A program made the translations under genes and the position numbers. The notes beneath the pieces are model-generated. The model had not been told where the DNA came from. It searched no databases and was given only the letters and a program-made list of their open reading frames with translations. This document shows, piece after piece, positions 24,291 through 36,000 of a DNA stretch of 64,000 nt. Numbering within the stretch: the stretch's first letter is position 1; the number at the start of each line of letters is the position of its first letter. Source of the DNA: Enoplosus armatus (lineage: Eukaryota; Chordata; Actinopteri; Centrarchiformes; Enoplosidae); contig NC_092191.1 of the NCBI RefSeq assembly GCF_043641665.1, forward strand, positions 17,453,501 through 17,517,500. The letters run 5' to 3'.

Positions 24291-26149
24291 TCTTCACCAG
24301 CCAGTTGATATATTATATGGAAAAATACGGTGGAGTTTGCACCTCGCTGTGCCCCCTGGTTTCAATAAGAAATGCCATTTCCAAATCTTTTCCTTCAATC
24401 TGACAAACGTCTCGAGTGAGGAGGAGTGCCAGTTAAAGTTGAAAATGCAACAGTATTCCTTCAGCCATTTAAACTGCACTCCAACTTCTGCAGAGTTTCT
24501 GCAAAGTGATAGAAGCTAATGATCCACTGGCAATGCTGAGATAAAATTGGGCCACTGTCTGTTGACATGTTCTGGCAGCTCCATTATGAAGCAGATGATT
24601 TGACTTTGTTGGGGGATTATACTGTATGTATCCTGCAGCACCAAACACTGTGCAGCGAAGATATCAATAAAATGCAGCAGGCATCCAGTTGGACTTCATA
24701 CACAGAAATGTCTCTCTTATGCTCTTTAGAAACACATGAGTGCCTATTACAGATCCAGTCATTGCAGAGTAACTACAGTCAGTCTTGCGCTGATGGGAAA
24801 TAGATGTATATCATTAGATCAAACAGCTGTGTTGAATCTGGGCTCTAACATGTTCTGACCCAACACTGCAATTGAGAAATAACCAGTCAGTGTGGTGTCT
24901 ATCAGGGTCATTCGGGGTGCCGACAGTTTCATTTGATTTATGATAATCCATCTCTCTAAAGTTGTTCTTCATCAATAACTCCAAAGGCAAGCGTGGCTTA
25001 TTCTGGGTTTGAAGCTTCCCCAGGAACGGCTGACAGGCTGTGTGAAATATAACGTCAGAGGCCATATAAAATATTGCCCTCTGATGAAATGTTGTCACCC
25101 TTTGAATCATTGTTTCTCCATGCATTTGTGATGTGACCTCTGCACTCAAGTTATCCATGACTCACAGACTGAGGAGGACACTGAGTCTGCTGTCTGCAGC
25201 TCGGGCCTGGCGGCTTACTGAACTGTGTGTGACAGCGATGGCGTACATCATTTTCAAAAAACTTCTACTTTAGCTTGCAAGGTCTCTGATCATAAATAAC
25301 AAATTAAAATGAGCTGCATTATAGGGCTAAATGGCTGGTGAACACTTTGAATGTAAACAGTGGTTCCTGGTCCATTTATCCATTTGTAAGTCAAGCAATA
25401 AAAAAACACAAACACAACCCACGAGCACTCAGCTTAAAGAGGGCTGCTCTAGAGTACTGTAAGCAACAGTAAATATCCTGCAATGAAGATGCTTCCAAGG
25501 CCAAAATATTACGAAAGCCTTAAATTTTGTTCATGGCATAAAAAGCTAAAAGTTACACCAGTGCAATTATTTTTAAGTTTTATATTCCTTTAGTCAGTCT
25601 TTAATTTCTAAATAAGAATAAAAAGGATGTTTTCCTTTTAGTGTTTTGATGCCGCTCACACAGTATCTTATACAAGCTACAGTACATGCAGTGAATCATT
25701 CAGTAATTCAATCATTCTCCAGGAGCGTACAGTAGATCAGGGGATTGTGTTCTTTTTTGCACTGCAGGATCTTCAGGTGTCTGTTTGTAATGCACGTGTG
25801 GGCGGGTGAGTGATGTTTGGGTCACAGCAGCACTTAAACTCTCTCATGTACGAAGCATCAGCAACACGAGTCAATTATTTGCAGCACCGTTTGAGAAGTG
25901 CAGGTGTTGACAGGAGCTTCACTGACTTCTCTGTGCTCCCAGACATATTCTGTGCGTCACTGTAAGATAAATATACTGCGTTGGTTCTTTTGTATAAGCA
26001 AGACTGCAGAGTTCAGAGCCGCAACTGGTGTGTCTGCAAGCAGCTATTTAATCTCATCACTGCAGGTAAAGCTGAGACACTGGAAAAAGTAATTATTGTT
26101 ATATGCTGGGCTTTTCTTCTCTACGTGATTTGAAGTAATAATTTCTATA
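24291..26149. other. Non-coding stretch
   Basis: No gene or repeat recognised. A 114-codon minus frame at 24814-25158 has no domain, and its apparent start context and flanks give no support. Confidence 0.5.
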
Positions 26150-26308
26150 TTAAAAGAATAGTTCAACTTTTTGGGAAATAAGCGTATTCACTTTCTTGCA
26201 GAGGGTTGGATGAGAAGATGAATGACACTGTAATGTCTGTCAATATGTTGCTGGAGCCAGCAGTCGGTTAGCTTAGCTTAGCACAAAGACTGGAAACAGG
26301 GGGAAATC
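26150..26308 (+). mobile_element. MITE family A, left half
   Basis: The copy begins with TTAA at 26150, then AAGAATAGTTCAACTTTTTG, GGAAATAAGCGTATTCACTT, GAGGGTTGGATGAGAAGATG, GGAGCCAGCAGTCGGTTAGC and TTAGCTTAGCACAAAGACTG, and fades after CAGGGGGAAA. It matches the left end of the complete element at 57031. The right half is absent. Confidence 0.8.
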
Positions 26309-27778
26309 CTTATCTAATCTGAGAGATACCTCAGTGTTGTGCAACAGTGTGTGGGTTTTCACATTAACATAATTTGAAAGGCCATTTAATGGTATTTCAC
26401 AGCTGAACTAGCGTGTGGATGAGTCATCAAACCTGTGCTGAGTCACAGGTTTGGGCCCTGAATAGACAGACAGAAGGTAGAGATACTAACACCTACACCA
26501 ATTGTTTTTAGGAAAAAATGTTCGAGACAATCCTGGTTCATGTGAAAAGCATTTTTTGTCATCAGTAAAGTGGCAGCTCTACTTGACAACATGTTCCACT
26601 CCACTTACACTCCCTGGAAAACACTGATCCTCTCTGATAATTAGTGCATAGATAATATGTAATTAGTAACCAGACGAATGGACTGTAACAGCATCGCCCA
26701 AGGCTTCACCCAAACTCCTGAGGATTTGCTGCAGCTTAGGGTTATTCAGCACCACACCAAAACCTGAATGAATGTGTGATTGGGTCCTGGAGGTAGTTTC
26801 TACAGGTACCAGCTCAGTGTACACGCACAGGTCACTGATGAATCTGCCACAGAAACGCAGTTCCTAATGGGTGACTGTTGATCCACCTCTGTTTTCTGCT
26901 GGCTGAAGTGTTCTCTCAGTTCCAGTAGCAACGCTGACAGGTATGGCAATCTGAAGAACTAAACAACTCAAGACAGGCGAGTAGTTGCACTCTGAAACAC
27001 CCCAGGCCTCGTGCTGAACATCCTCCCTCCTCCTAACTCTCTTTGGTGCTGCAGGCTGTGAATAACAAGCCTAAAACCTGAAATTGAGTGCGATGCTATA
27101 GCTCGGCCAGGCAGTTTGCCTTATGATGAATCACAAGCTGTACTTCCTCGTTGCAGTTTTTAGGTTCCCAGTGTCCCCAACAGAATCCCAAAGCCGGTGC
27201 AGACAAGAATAATTTATCTAGAACTGTCAGGGAGCATTTAGACCTTTCAGGCAGCTGCAGCCTCCACTGTAAAGCAACAACTTCACTACTATATGATGGA
27301 GCTCGGCAGGGAGGAGTGGAAATAAAAAACCTTCACAGCGTTTAAAAATTCATTGTCATTTCCGTAGGAAATTGCGGGTCGCTCTGAACTACATGATAAA
27401 TCTTTTTTAAGGTGAAGTTGGTTGTTTACTTACTCATTTGCTTTGTATTGTTGGAATGTGTGAGATGTCACAGTAAACGCAGGAGCAGCACAGACCGAAG
27501 AGCAGGAACACTACGGTGTAGCACATGGACATACTGCTGATGCCTCGATTACGTTTAACCCAACCAGCAGGGAGGTGTCAGGGAGAAAGTGGTGGAAGCA
27601 AAATATTTCCTCAGTATTTATCTCACTTGCAACAATATGGCAGAAATAAGTTTCTCATTTCATGTCAGTGCTGTCAGTTATGTGTCATGTATTTAAGTGT
27701 TTGTGATTATAGTCCAGAATTATTTATTGGGATAAATACACACAAATACATTGTAGGTACATATATTACCATATCAGA
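26309..27778. other. Non-coding stretch
   Basis: No gene or repeat family recognised. A 110-codon plus frame at 27525-27857 runs into the MITE copy that starts at 27779 and is not credible as a gene. Confidence 0.5.
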
Positions 27779-27935
27779 CATTTTGACTCATCATCAGTGG
27801 GAAAAGCACTGTTCTTTGTCAGGTGTCTCAGTAAACCATGACCGTGTTTCAGTGTAACTGAAGCAGCTACAGGGAATTCAGTCATCATTCATTCTTTTGT
27901 TTACACCTGTGCTTTTCCTACTGTGATGAGATGTC
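27779..27935 (+). mobile_element. MITE family B, copy 1
   Basis: The left end CATTTTGACTCATCATCAGT and GGGAAAAGCAC correspond to the inverted right end ACACCTGTGCTTTTCCTACT and GTGATGAGATG. The interior has AACTGAAGCAGCTACAGGGA and ATTCAGT, shared with the copy at 61261-61435. It is a short non-autonomous element with terminal inverted repeats of about 30 bases and no coding capacity. Confidence 0.75.
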
Positions 27936-28258
27936 TTCTGTGAATTAGGGCTTGCACTGACGTCACACATGGGGGGACTGACTCGCCACTGATGCAACAC
28001 ACCTGACAGACACAGAGAGGTGGAAGTGCAGTGTTGTGCCACGCTGAGATGACCCTGCAGGGGTGAATTGTTGGATTTGTTGTTTTGGACTGTGTAGCAC
28101 TTTGGGACTTTTCCATCCACCTTTTACCCGTAAAATAAATCCTGAACTGTCTACAAGAGAAGAGAGGGCTGGCCAAAGCCAGATTAGTGCTGCCAGCCAA
28201 ACGGCTACTCCCTCTACCATCCTTGTAGGAGGACATGTGCCTTAGCCATGGAAGAAAC
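27936..28258. other. Spacer between two MITE B copies
   Basis: About 320 bases with no recognised element. Spurious frames on both strands cross from here into the flanking MITEs. Confidence 0.5.
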
Positions 28259-28439
28259 ATTTTAATAGGGAAAAAGTAAATATGTGTAAATATGAAATTA
28301 AATATGGCTAAATTCCATTTAGCTGCTTCAGTTTCAGGGCCCTGGTATTGTGCACGCAGACTCACTGTCGCAATTTACTGGGACACTTGAATAGGATGGA
28401 GCCACTGTTAATGTTAGTAACACCTGACAAGTCAAAATG
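28259..28439 (-). mobile_element. MITE family B, copy 2 (inverted)
   Basis: Read on the minus strand it starts CATTTTGACTTGTCAGGTGT and contains TATTCAAGTGTCCCAGTAAA, ATACCAGGGCCCTGAAACTG and AAGCAGCTAAATGGAATT, in the same order as 61261-61435. The outer end at 28259 (CATTTTAATAGGGAAAAAGT) is diverged. A roughly 25-base insertion sits after CCCAGTAAA. It lies inverted about 320 bases from copy 1. Confidence 0.75.
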
Positions 28440-28442
28440 TCA

Positions 28443-28482
28443 GCTGTGACAATTGTATTGAATTGCATTGAGTTGTCACAGC
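28443..28482. repeat. 10-bp inverted repeat beside MITE B
   Basis: GCTGTGACAA at 28443-28452 is the exact inverse of TTGTCACAGC at 28473-28482, with a 20-base AT-rich spacer. Confidence 0.75.
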
Positions 28483-29927
28483 AATTGAATTGATCCTACT
28501 GTATGTGTTGTATGTGCACCTGCTTGTCTTAAGTGCCAAAGAGAACAACGTTTAAAAAAAGCAGATTAAATTAACATGGCCCTCTCATGAGGTAAACAAT
28601 GTGATAGTAATGTGGACTACGGACCTAAAAGCAGTCATAAGAAGATAAACAATACAACCCGTGTGCAAATGATATGGCTATGTTACATTGTTTCTTGAGC
28701 TGAGCTGCACTCTGTGACACTACAAATGGTCTGTTTCATTACTGGATCATCACTGGAATTACTGCATCACATTACTTCACCAGATTAGTTATATCTCTGA
28801 TTGAAAAAAAAATGATTTTGCTAAATTGTGCTAACTTATGTAAGACTTAATTGGTCAATTTCTTCCCAAATATAATTGGAAAAGGCTTATAAATGGCCAC
28901 AGGAAGATTAACATAAAAGATAATTAAGACGAGGGCAATAATAACAGACAATTCAAGGCATTACTGGATGTCTGAGTGCTTCACGCGTTGGCAGCTCTTT
29001 ACACTGCCAGAGCTTGCAGTAAACGTTTTCCATAAAACAGAGCAGAGTAGAAACAATAGAATACATTATGTTATTTATTCCTTTGACCCTGGTCTGCTCA
29101 GTTTAGATTTATGTAACGGAGCAGCCATGTCGCAACAAAAGTCCCAGGACTCTGATGTTTCATGCTATTAACTAAACCTTTATGGAACTTTTCCTCACTC
29201 TCTGGTCTTTCTTTCTTGAGAAAGTTATTTATGTTCAGGAGTGTGTCTGAGATCACAGAAATGACCTATAATATGTTTTAAAGTGGATTTTCTGTCACTG
29301 TAACTCAAGCCTGCCTGCTGGAAAAATGCCATGACTGAAAGACCTACGAGATTGACATTTGTTTTAACAAATTTCTTGTTAAGTGAAACACATGTCAGTA
29401 TGAATACAAATTTGAGCAGCTGTATCTTACTGGTCTTGACTGGTTTCATTTTTCCTTCCCCGAGGCTTCACTGTTGCTGTCCTTCCTGATTTGGCAAACA
29501 TGATGCAGAGCTCCATCGTATTCTCAACAGTGATAAATAAAATGCACTAGCATATAGAAGCTGCTGGTGAAAAGACTACAAGGTGTAAAAGGGCAGAGAA
29601 TAATGGATTGTTTTAGTGTTCGGGCTAAATGGCTTAGGATTTATAGGACCTGGGTGAACATGTGCTTTTGCTTTTGTTGAACATTCAGAGGAAGCTGCAT
29701 AAAGGCTTTTCAGTATGGTCTTTCTCTCGCAAGTTGCCCAACTTCCTGTGCAACACTAAATTGTATAATAATAATATCCACCATTTTGTGGTTAATGGAT
29801 AATTTGACAAAGATGCTCCACAACTCCTCATGTTTTAAGCTCTTTAACATTTCCATCGATTTGTTTAGAACAGTAAAGTATACAATTGTCATGTTGCACA
29901 CACATAGTGTGTTGAAACTGCACTTAC
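28483..29927. other. Non-coding stretch
   Basis: No gene or repeat recognised, apart from the candidate exon that follows on the minus strand. Confidence 0.5.
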
Positions 29928-30036
29928 CAGTTTTTGAATTGTAACATCAACATCCAAGTCGTCATTATCCCTGGGTAACTCTGAATTTTCTGAGAGCTCC
30001 ATATATCTGACGTGGCATTTAACAGCACAGAAGTAC
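29928..30036 (-). CDS. Candidate internal exon, function unknown
   Basis: On the minus strand a pyrimidine-containing acceptor (TTTGTTTACCATTTCAG) ends at 30037. It is followed by 109 bases open in one frame and by a consensus donor, CTG then GTAAGTGCAG, at 29927. The frame reads through with residues YFCAVKCHVRYMELSENSEL and then an acidic NDDLDVDV stretch and TIQKL. The acceptor interrupts a codon, so the exon starts in phase 2 and ends on a complete codon. The open frame continues into both flanks, to about 29889-30134, which weakens the argument. I do not recognise the peptide. It may be a real exon of a gene reaching outside the window, an exon of a decayed transposon gene, or chance. 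Confidence 0.2.
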
Positions 30037-31473
30037 CTGAAATGGTAAACAAACATGGACGGGTAAACATGGGGAATCTTTCCCATCTCTACCATCCGTC
30101 CCATATGACATGAATGTGGCATTAGTATCTTCAAACATGTTGAGTGAATGCCGGGTTCTTCCGCCTGTAGCCCTCCCTCTCTGTCCAGATTAGACCCTCA
30201 GACTATTCAGCAACAAGATACAGAGCCCAGAAGAGTTTGAGGCAACAATGCTGGATACCTGTGGACTAGATGCACACATTTACCCCTTGCACCAACCAGC
30301 CCATATCAAGAATCACAAAATTAAACTGGACACTAGTCAATACCTCTAGCCTCAGGTGCAGCGATGCAGTGAGTGTTGAGGAAGAGAAAGAGCGCAGTTT
30401 GTATTCATTGTTTGTCTCCAGGTGTTTCTTTGGTCTCCCTTTTGTAAGGTTAAATATACTAGCTTCAGCGACTAAAGCTGTCATCAGTCATGTACTTTTT
30501 GTGTTTATCTCCTCATGGACATATGATATTCATAGTGTTCTTTTGGGCCAGAGGCGTCTTAGTGGCAGATGTTTTCAGTGCAGCAGCATAAAGGACAGAC
30601 ATTATCCTGTAATGTAAAACTCCAGCGTTGATTAAAAGATTCATTCTCATCCACCTGTTGGCTGTTGGCCTCTGTCACTCAATAACTTGTCTACAATGTG
30701 CTGCTATTGATTTCTAGGTTGTCATGCCCAGTGGGAAGAAGATAACCCAATCAAATTCAGTCTTTGCCTCCGACAGGAAAAACACAATTTTCTCTCTGCA
30801 GAATCTTCACACTGCCTCGCTGTTTGCCTCGCCCTCAGGTGAATCTCTTTGAATTCCTTCAATTGTCTTCAGCTGTTTTTTCCATTTGCATTTAAAAGGG
30901 AGCATCTCACATTAACTGAGGAATTGATAATCTTCAAACTTAATTGCTAAATCCATCTTTCAAAAATACCACTTTTCTTGTGGTGCAGAGACCTGAAAGA
31001 CATCCGTCATGTTTATGCTAATATGAAATTCCCATATTAAAACCGTTTAGCACCAGACATTTAAAACTCAGCTTTCCTAGTGGTATAATACCTTTGAGAG
31101 ATTTTGTTTCTCCTCTCTCTGATTTAATTTACCTGCCTACAGGCTACAGTCAGAGTGAGGGAAACACAGGAAAGAAAAAGCAGAAAAGCTTAGAAAGTTT
31201 TGCAATGAAACTTCATGGTTGTTCTGCAGTTACTTACCGTATGCTTCTTTTTCTTGGCTCTCCCTTGGCCACTTGGCTTATCATGTATACAGGCATGTAA
31301 ATATTAACAATAATCTAAAGCACAACAGATGGTTGTTGTGCAACTATGAGCCAAATAACATGTTGAAAAGGGCTGAGCAGAGGCATCCACAGGGACAGTG
31401 AATTCCCCATGTTACTGGTGATTGTACAGGTAGTTGTATTATAATTTCTAGCCACGCTGGACGTGAACTTGAT
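30037..31473. other. Non-coding stretch
   Basis: No gene or repeat family recognised. A 115-codon plus frame at 30270-30617 has no domain. An ATTTGCAT octamer lies at 30894-30901. Confidence 0.5.
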
Positions 31474-31645
31474 ACCCTGACTTTTCATTCAGCACCAGAA
31501 GCAGGTCAAAGATTTATCCTGTGAGATATCTCAACATCTACTACATGGATTGGCCCAGCATTTTGTACAGACATTCCCCAGGCAACGATCCATAGTGACT
31601 TGTGCCACCATGAGGTTGACTTTTTGTTGTTGTGTTGCTATTTAT
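31474..31645 (+). mobile_element. Dispersed fish repeat fragment ('CCCTGACTTTTC' family)
   Basis: The segment reads CCCTGACTTTTCATTCAGCA, AGCAGGTCAAAGATTTATCC, TGTGAGATATCTCAACATCT, ACTACATGGATTGG, TTTTGTACAGACATTC, then GTGACTT and GCCACCATGAGGTTGAC. I recognise this order from a very common, internally repetitive teleost interspersed repeat in which 'CTAGCGCCACCATGAGGTTGAC' and 'CCCTGACTTTTC' alternate. No ends are visible and the class is unknown to me. Confidence 0.6.
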
Positions 31646-32290
31646 GCCATTTACCTAATTATAACACCATGATCACAGCAGTCCAGTCACCACCTGATGA
31701 ACCGAGCAGCTAGAAAGACTCACTTATCTGTTTTTATCCAGATTTACATGCTTTCATCAAAACAGCAGCAATATCTACTAGCTAGTACATTCTCTAACAC
31801 CTGGCTCAGTTCTAGCTCCAGGATACAAACTGCAGTGAAAAACTGCTTCTTTGGACTCTTAAAAATCAATGAATGTATAGATAGTTGATAACCTCCAGTT
31901 GCTGTACAGTGAAAAACATCAATAAGAAATTGTTGAAGTCTGTATTGTTCCTCACTCACCAACTTCAGTGTCATTCTCTTTTAATAAAACCCATGTGTCA
32001 AGTCAAGTTTCTGTCAACCTCATAATCCCATTGACTGTCATTGCTGCTCTGAGAAATGACGGTTTATTTTTCCAGACAAGAACATCATGGTGTAAAGTAA
32101 GAAATGCATTTCATTTAAAATTTAATACAGTGCACTCAGACACATAGGCCCACTCATATACACAAAACAAAAGAATAATTTGGTGAATTTTTACTCGATG
32201 GGTTTTTTTGCAACATCTAACATTTGGACTTCTGCTGTCTGGTCCTTCCTTTGCCCTCTTTCTCTCTCCTTCTGTTTGATTTCACCACAG
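31646..32290. other. Non-coding stretch
   Basis: Nothing recognised except the long pyrimidine tract ending at 32290 that borders the candidate exon below. Confidence 0.5.
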
Positions 32291-32371
32291 ATGGACGATG
32301 AGAGGCAAGGCCGAAAGACAGAGATGGAGGTTCAGCAGAGCTCACCTGCCCAGCTGCCTCCTGCTTATTGA
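32291..32371 (+). CDS. Candidate 3'-terminal exon, function unknown
   Basis: A textbook acceptor lies immediately upstream: a pyrimidine-rich tract from about 32228 to 32280, then TTCACCACAG ending at 32290. The next bases begin an ATG frame of 26 codons (MDDERQGRKTEMEVQQSSPA, then a QLPPAY end) with a TGA at 32369-32371. The same frame is open upstream to about 32180. The first AATAAA downstream lies at 32797-32802. I do not recognise the peptide. It could be the last coding exon of a gene outside the window, an exon of a non-coding transcript, or a chance acceptor. Confidence 0.15.
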   Translation: MDDERQGRKTEMEVQQSSPAQLPPAY

Positions 32372-32910
32372 GGGTTTTAGAGATGAGCTGCAGTCTTCCT
32401 CCTCCTCCCAGCTGGCCATCAGGCATTTCTACAGTATAGGGTGCAACCAGAAAATGCTCATCCTCTCTTACAAAGTAGAGATGAAAGAATTATCGGACAT
32501 AGCACTGGTTATGTGCTACCATAATGTAGTAAGATGTAAGTAAGTATGCTGTCATTATTCATCAAGGAAGGCGGTGTGATGAGATGCCTCATTTTATGTG
32601 CAGGTCACATTAAATAACCTCATGTTAAAGAAGACCGAGGCCGCAGCTCCATCATAATTATAATACATTATTTTTAAGCCGGCATTCAATCAAGAGAGGA
32701 AACAAAACCAAGGTCACACCAAGAGAGAGCTGAGCAATAGGCAGAGTGCATGACAAGCACTCATGACTGTAGTGACCAATAGAAAGGCATTAAGTCAATA
32801 AATATGTACGATAGAAAGGGACCTTCATTGCTTGTTAATATAGGTGCCACATGTCAAGAACCTTAAGCCAGGAGGACAAAGGCTTTGGCAAACTTCTTTA
32901 GCTATTTATT
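32372..32910. other. Non-coding stretch
   Basis: Unique sequence. The part near 32580-32700 has TAATTATAAT and CATTAAAT cores and could be regulatory. No gene. Confidence 0.5.
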
Positions 32911-33050
32911 GGCTGCATTTCATATAGCGCTTTACAATTTCCCTGCTATTCACCCATTCACACACACCCTCACAAAGCAAGGACACTTCAAAATGTGCAC
33001 AGGAAAAGCCAGGGATCTGACCACCTTGTGATTAGTGGACAACTCGCTTA
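32911..33050 (-). mobile_element. tRNA-derived SINE, minus strand, copy 1
   Basis: Read on the minus strand it gives GTTGTCCACTAATCACAAGG and TGGTCAGATCCCTGG (a degenerate box B region), GAAGTGTCCTTGCTTTG, GTGTGTGAATGGGTGAATAG and AATTGTAAAGCGCTATATGA. This is the box B to tail order of a widespread teleost SINE whose tail ends 'AAAGCGCTATATAAA'. A second copy in the same orientation lies at 60343-60481. Box A is beyond recognition. Confidence 0.75.
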
Positions 33051-36000
33051 GTTAATCCTTAAGTCTTAAACAGCTAGATATATAGATAAATATATAGATA
33101 GATAGTTAATACATAGAGGTTAAACAGCAAAGAGTCAGCCGCAGGACCAGTCCAGAGTCTGTTTTACTCAGATTAAAGGGCACTGTTCTCTGTAGAGAAA
33201 GAAAAATAAATCTCTCTCTAGAAGTGGACAGAGACACTTGAAAAAGCTTCTTCACAAATCTTCACAATCTGTCTTCCATCTGAAGAAATGACATGGGCTA
33301 ATGCCTGATATTTAACACTTGAGTTCATTGCCACGTAGCTGGGTACCAGGGATTCTAGTGTAAAGAGGGTACATATAATCACATTGGAGTGATTCAATGG
33401 CATAAATTCAGCAAAAGGAAGATTTACTTCATCCAAAAGTTTCAGCATTGCACAGGGTCAGGAAACCCTTTAGAGAAAGCAATCACAGTGGAAGCTGCAT
33501 CTTTTATGAGAGGTTTTACATATGAATTATTCTGTAACATTACAAGGTCAACAACAAGATCCACAGTTAAAATGCAAACAGAACAAACATAAAAATGTAA
33601 GACGGATAGCTTGGACTGCAGTAATAAAATCACAGCCCACGAATGCCTTAAAAAAAGCTACTAGAATAATGTGCAGCACAAAAGATGAGCAGGTTGTCAC
33701 ATCCTGCCAAAATGTGATCCAGCACCCGCTCGCGCTTTGGTTCTGTATCATCCGACACTTCCTTTGTCACTATTCAAATCAGTTTTCATGAATTTCCTGA
33801 CAATGTTTTTTGGTCTGGCACTTTAACACTCTATTTTGCGTTCCTTAATGTGTTATCTGTTATCTCTAAAGTAAGGGAAACTTTCTTTTACCTAATCCAA
33901 AATATTCACCTTTTAACATTATTTATATCAGTCCATCCTGTCTTGGTGTATAAATGTATAAATACGGTTAATTCTATTCTAATTATTAATGAAAATTCAA
34001 TATTTTCCAATTATTTTCACTGTGAATGAGAAAAGTCTCAATAGTCTGTATTATTCAGTGGTTCTGGTCCTGCAGAGTCTGGCTGTAAACTAGTTAACAT
34101 TTTTCTGTGGCAATCCAAAAGGTCACAGTAAACTCACAACAACAATGTGTTTTCAGTGGAAATATGGAAGAGAATTAAAGAAAGGTCACATTCAGCAACA
34201 CCGCTGATTAACTTTTCTGATTAGTAGGCTATGTTAAAAAGGTTGTAATGTAGGAAATTAAACTGAACATGATTGAATGATTTATACACGACAATGAATT
34301 GTATGCAGATAAAAGGATGTTTTTAAGTGTTTTTAACGTACAGTATTTGTCAATGTACGTGAATGTCTGACATTTTAGTGTGGCAGACTTGTCCAACGTC
34401 ACCCTGATGCACTTATTTTGCCCAGTTTATGGTAACATGGACCCTCTATAAACTCCCACTATATATACAGTGCAGTTTACAAGTGTTTTTCACATATTCT
34501 ACTCTGCTTATTTAATTGAAGTCTTTACAGTAAAAGCTTAAAAACATAATACAACGGATAATACAGATGTTTTCAGGTTATGCTATTGTGATATGATCCT
34601 GTTGTGGAGTTTCCACAATTTCCACATGATTTGTGTATTTGTATGTAATCCGCTTCCATGTAATCCATATTTTATTAAAGGATTGATTTACTACAGAGAT
34701 CATGTGCGGAAAAGTAGCAAGGGGGGATTGCCAGCAGATTGAGGCAAAGAAAAAGTCTCCACCTTGGGCAACAGCTCCCTTCTTCCAGACAGTGAGCTGA
34801 TGCAGAGACCAGTGGCATATCTAGACTTTTTTGAGTCAGACAGGAGGCAGCAGGTCCCAGCATGCACTGCATTGTCCGCTGTATGCACACTGCTCCGGCC
34901 TCATCTGTCCTGCCAGAGGAATGCTGAGGGATCACATCTGTGCTGATTCACATTACCTTTACACATCTCTGTATGTACCCATGTGCCAGTGCATATATTT
35001 CTCTGTTTCTCCAGGTTTGCATTTACCAAACATTAAAATTATTGATATTGTATGTTGGAATGTCACCTTTCTTTCAGTAAAAACCGAAGCAAATCTTCTG
35101 TATTACAGACATACTGTGCATGTTAGATGTTAACATCTGGGATCAATCTTGCTTGACACTCTAATCCATGCTGTACATCTGACATGCTTGCCATTAAAGG
35201 AATTCATCAAGAATTCCCCCAAAAAATCTTTCATCCCAGAATTAGCTCGAGGGATATGAATTAATGTGACGATCATCACTTTAAAATAAATCAAAACATT
35301 TCTAAAATTATCTTTGATATCAATTATGTATTACCAGCTTTAATCTGGTGTGTGGTCATGTATTTTGAATCATAGATGACGTGCGCAGAGGACATCGCCT
35401 GCAGATCCAGCTGAAATTTGACACTTATTTGGCCTCATTTTTCTCACCTACTGGAACTCCAGTCTCCAGTCCACTAAACAACAGATGACCGTCTCATCTG
35501 TCTTGAGCTTGTTTCAAACAATACTGTATGTCCAATAATTCAAAACAGGAATTCTCGCAGCATGTAGACTGTGGTATTTGAGGGATGGTGTGAATTTTCA
35601 ACCCAGTCCGGCCACCTACTAAATTTCCTTTGACAATTCATCTTGATTGGGTTTTTATCTAGAGTTTGAATTTGCTCTTTCTTTTCAAATTGATTTTTTA
35701 CAGCCTGGTTTGTGGAGAAAACGCCTGCTGCATACAGAAGGTATTGGACTGCTGCAACTCCTGATAATGTCAACATGATCTGAAACTGGTTAGGTTATTG
35801 TTGTTGATTAAGCCTGAGACCAAAAAGAGAGCATTTTTAATGTGAATTAGAAACAAAACAGAGATGCATATGAAAATATTTACACCAAACTGACCCACCC
35901 AGACATGGTTCCCAAAGGCTAAACTCACCATTTAAAGCCCTTTAAAGACACATTTTAATTTTCAAAGCCTAAATTGTAACATGCATGTACGTTCAGGGCC

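Noticed and set aside
27901..28365. 154-codon minus-strand frame
   Set aside because: It spans parts of two MITE copies and overlaps several other frames on both strands.
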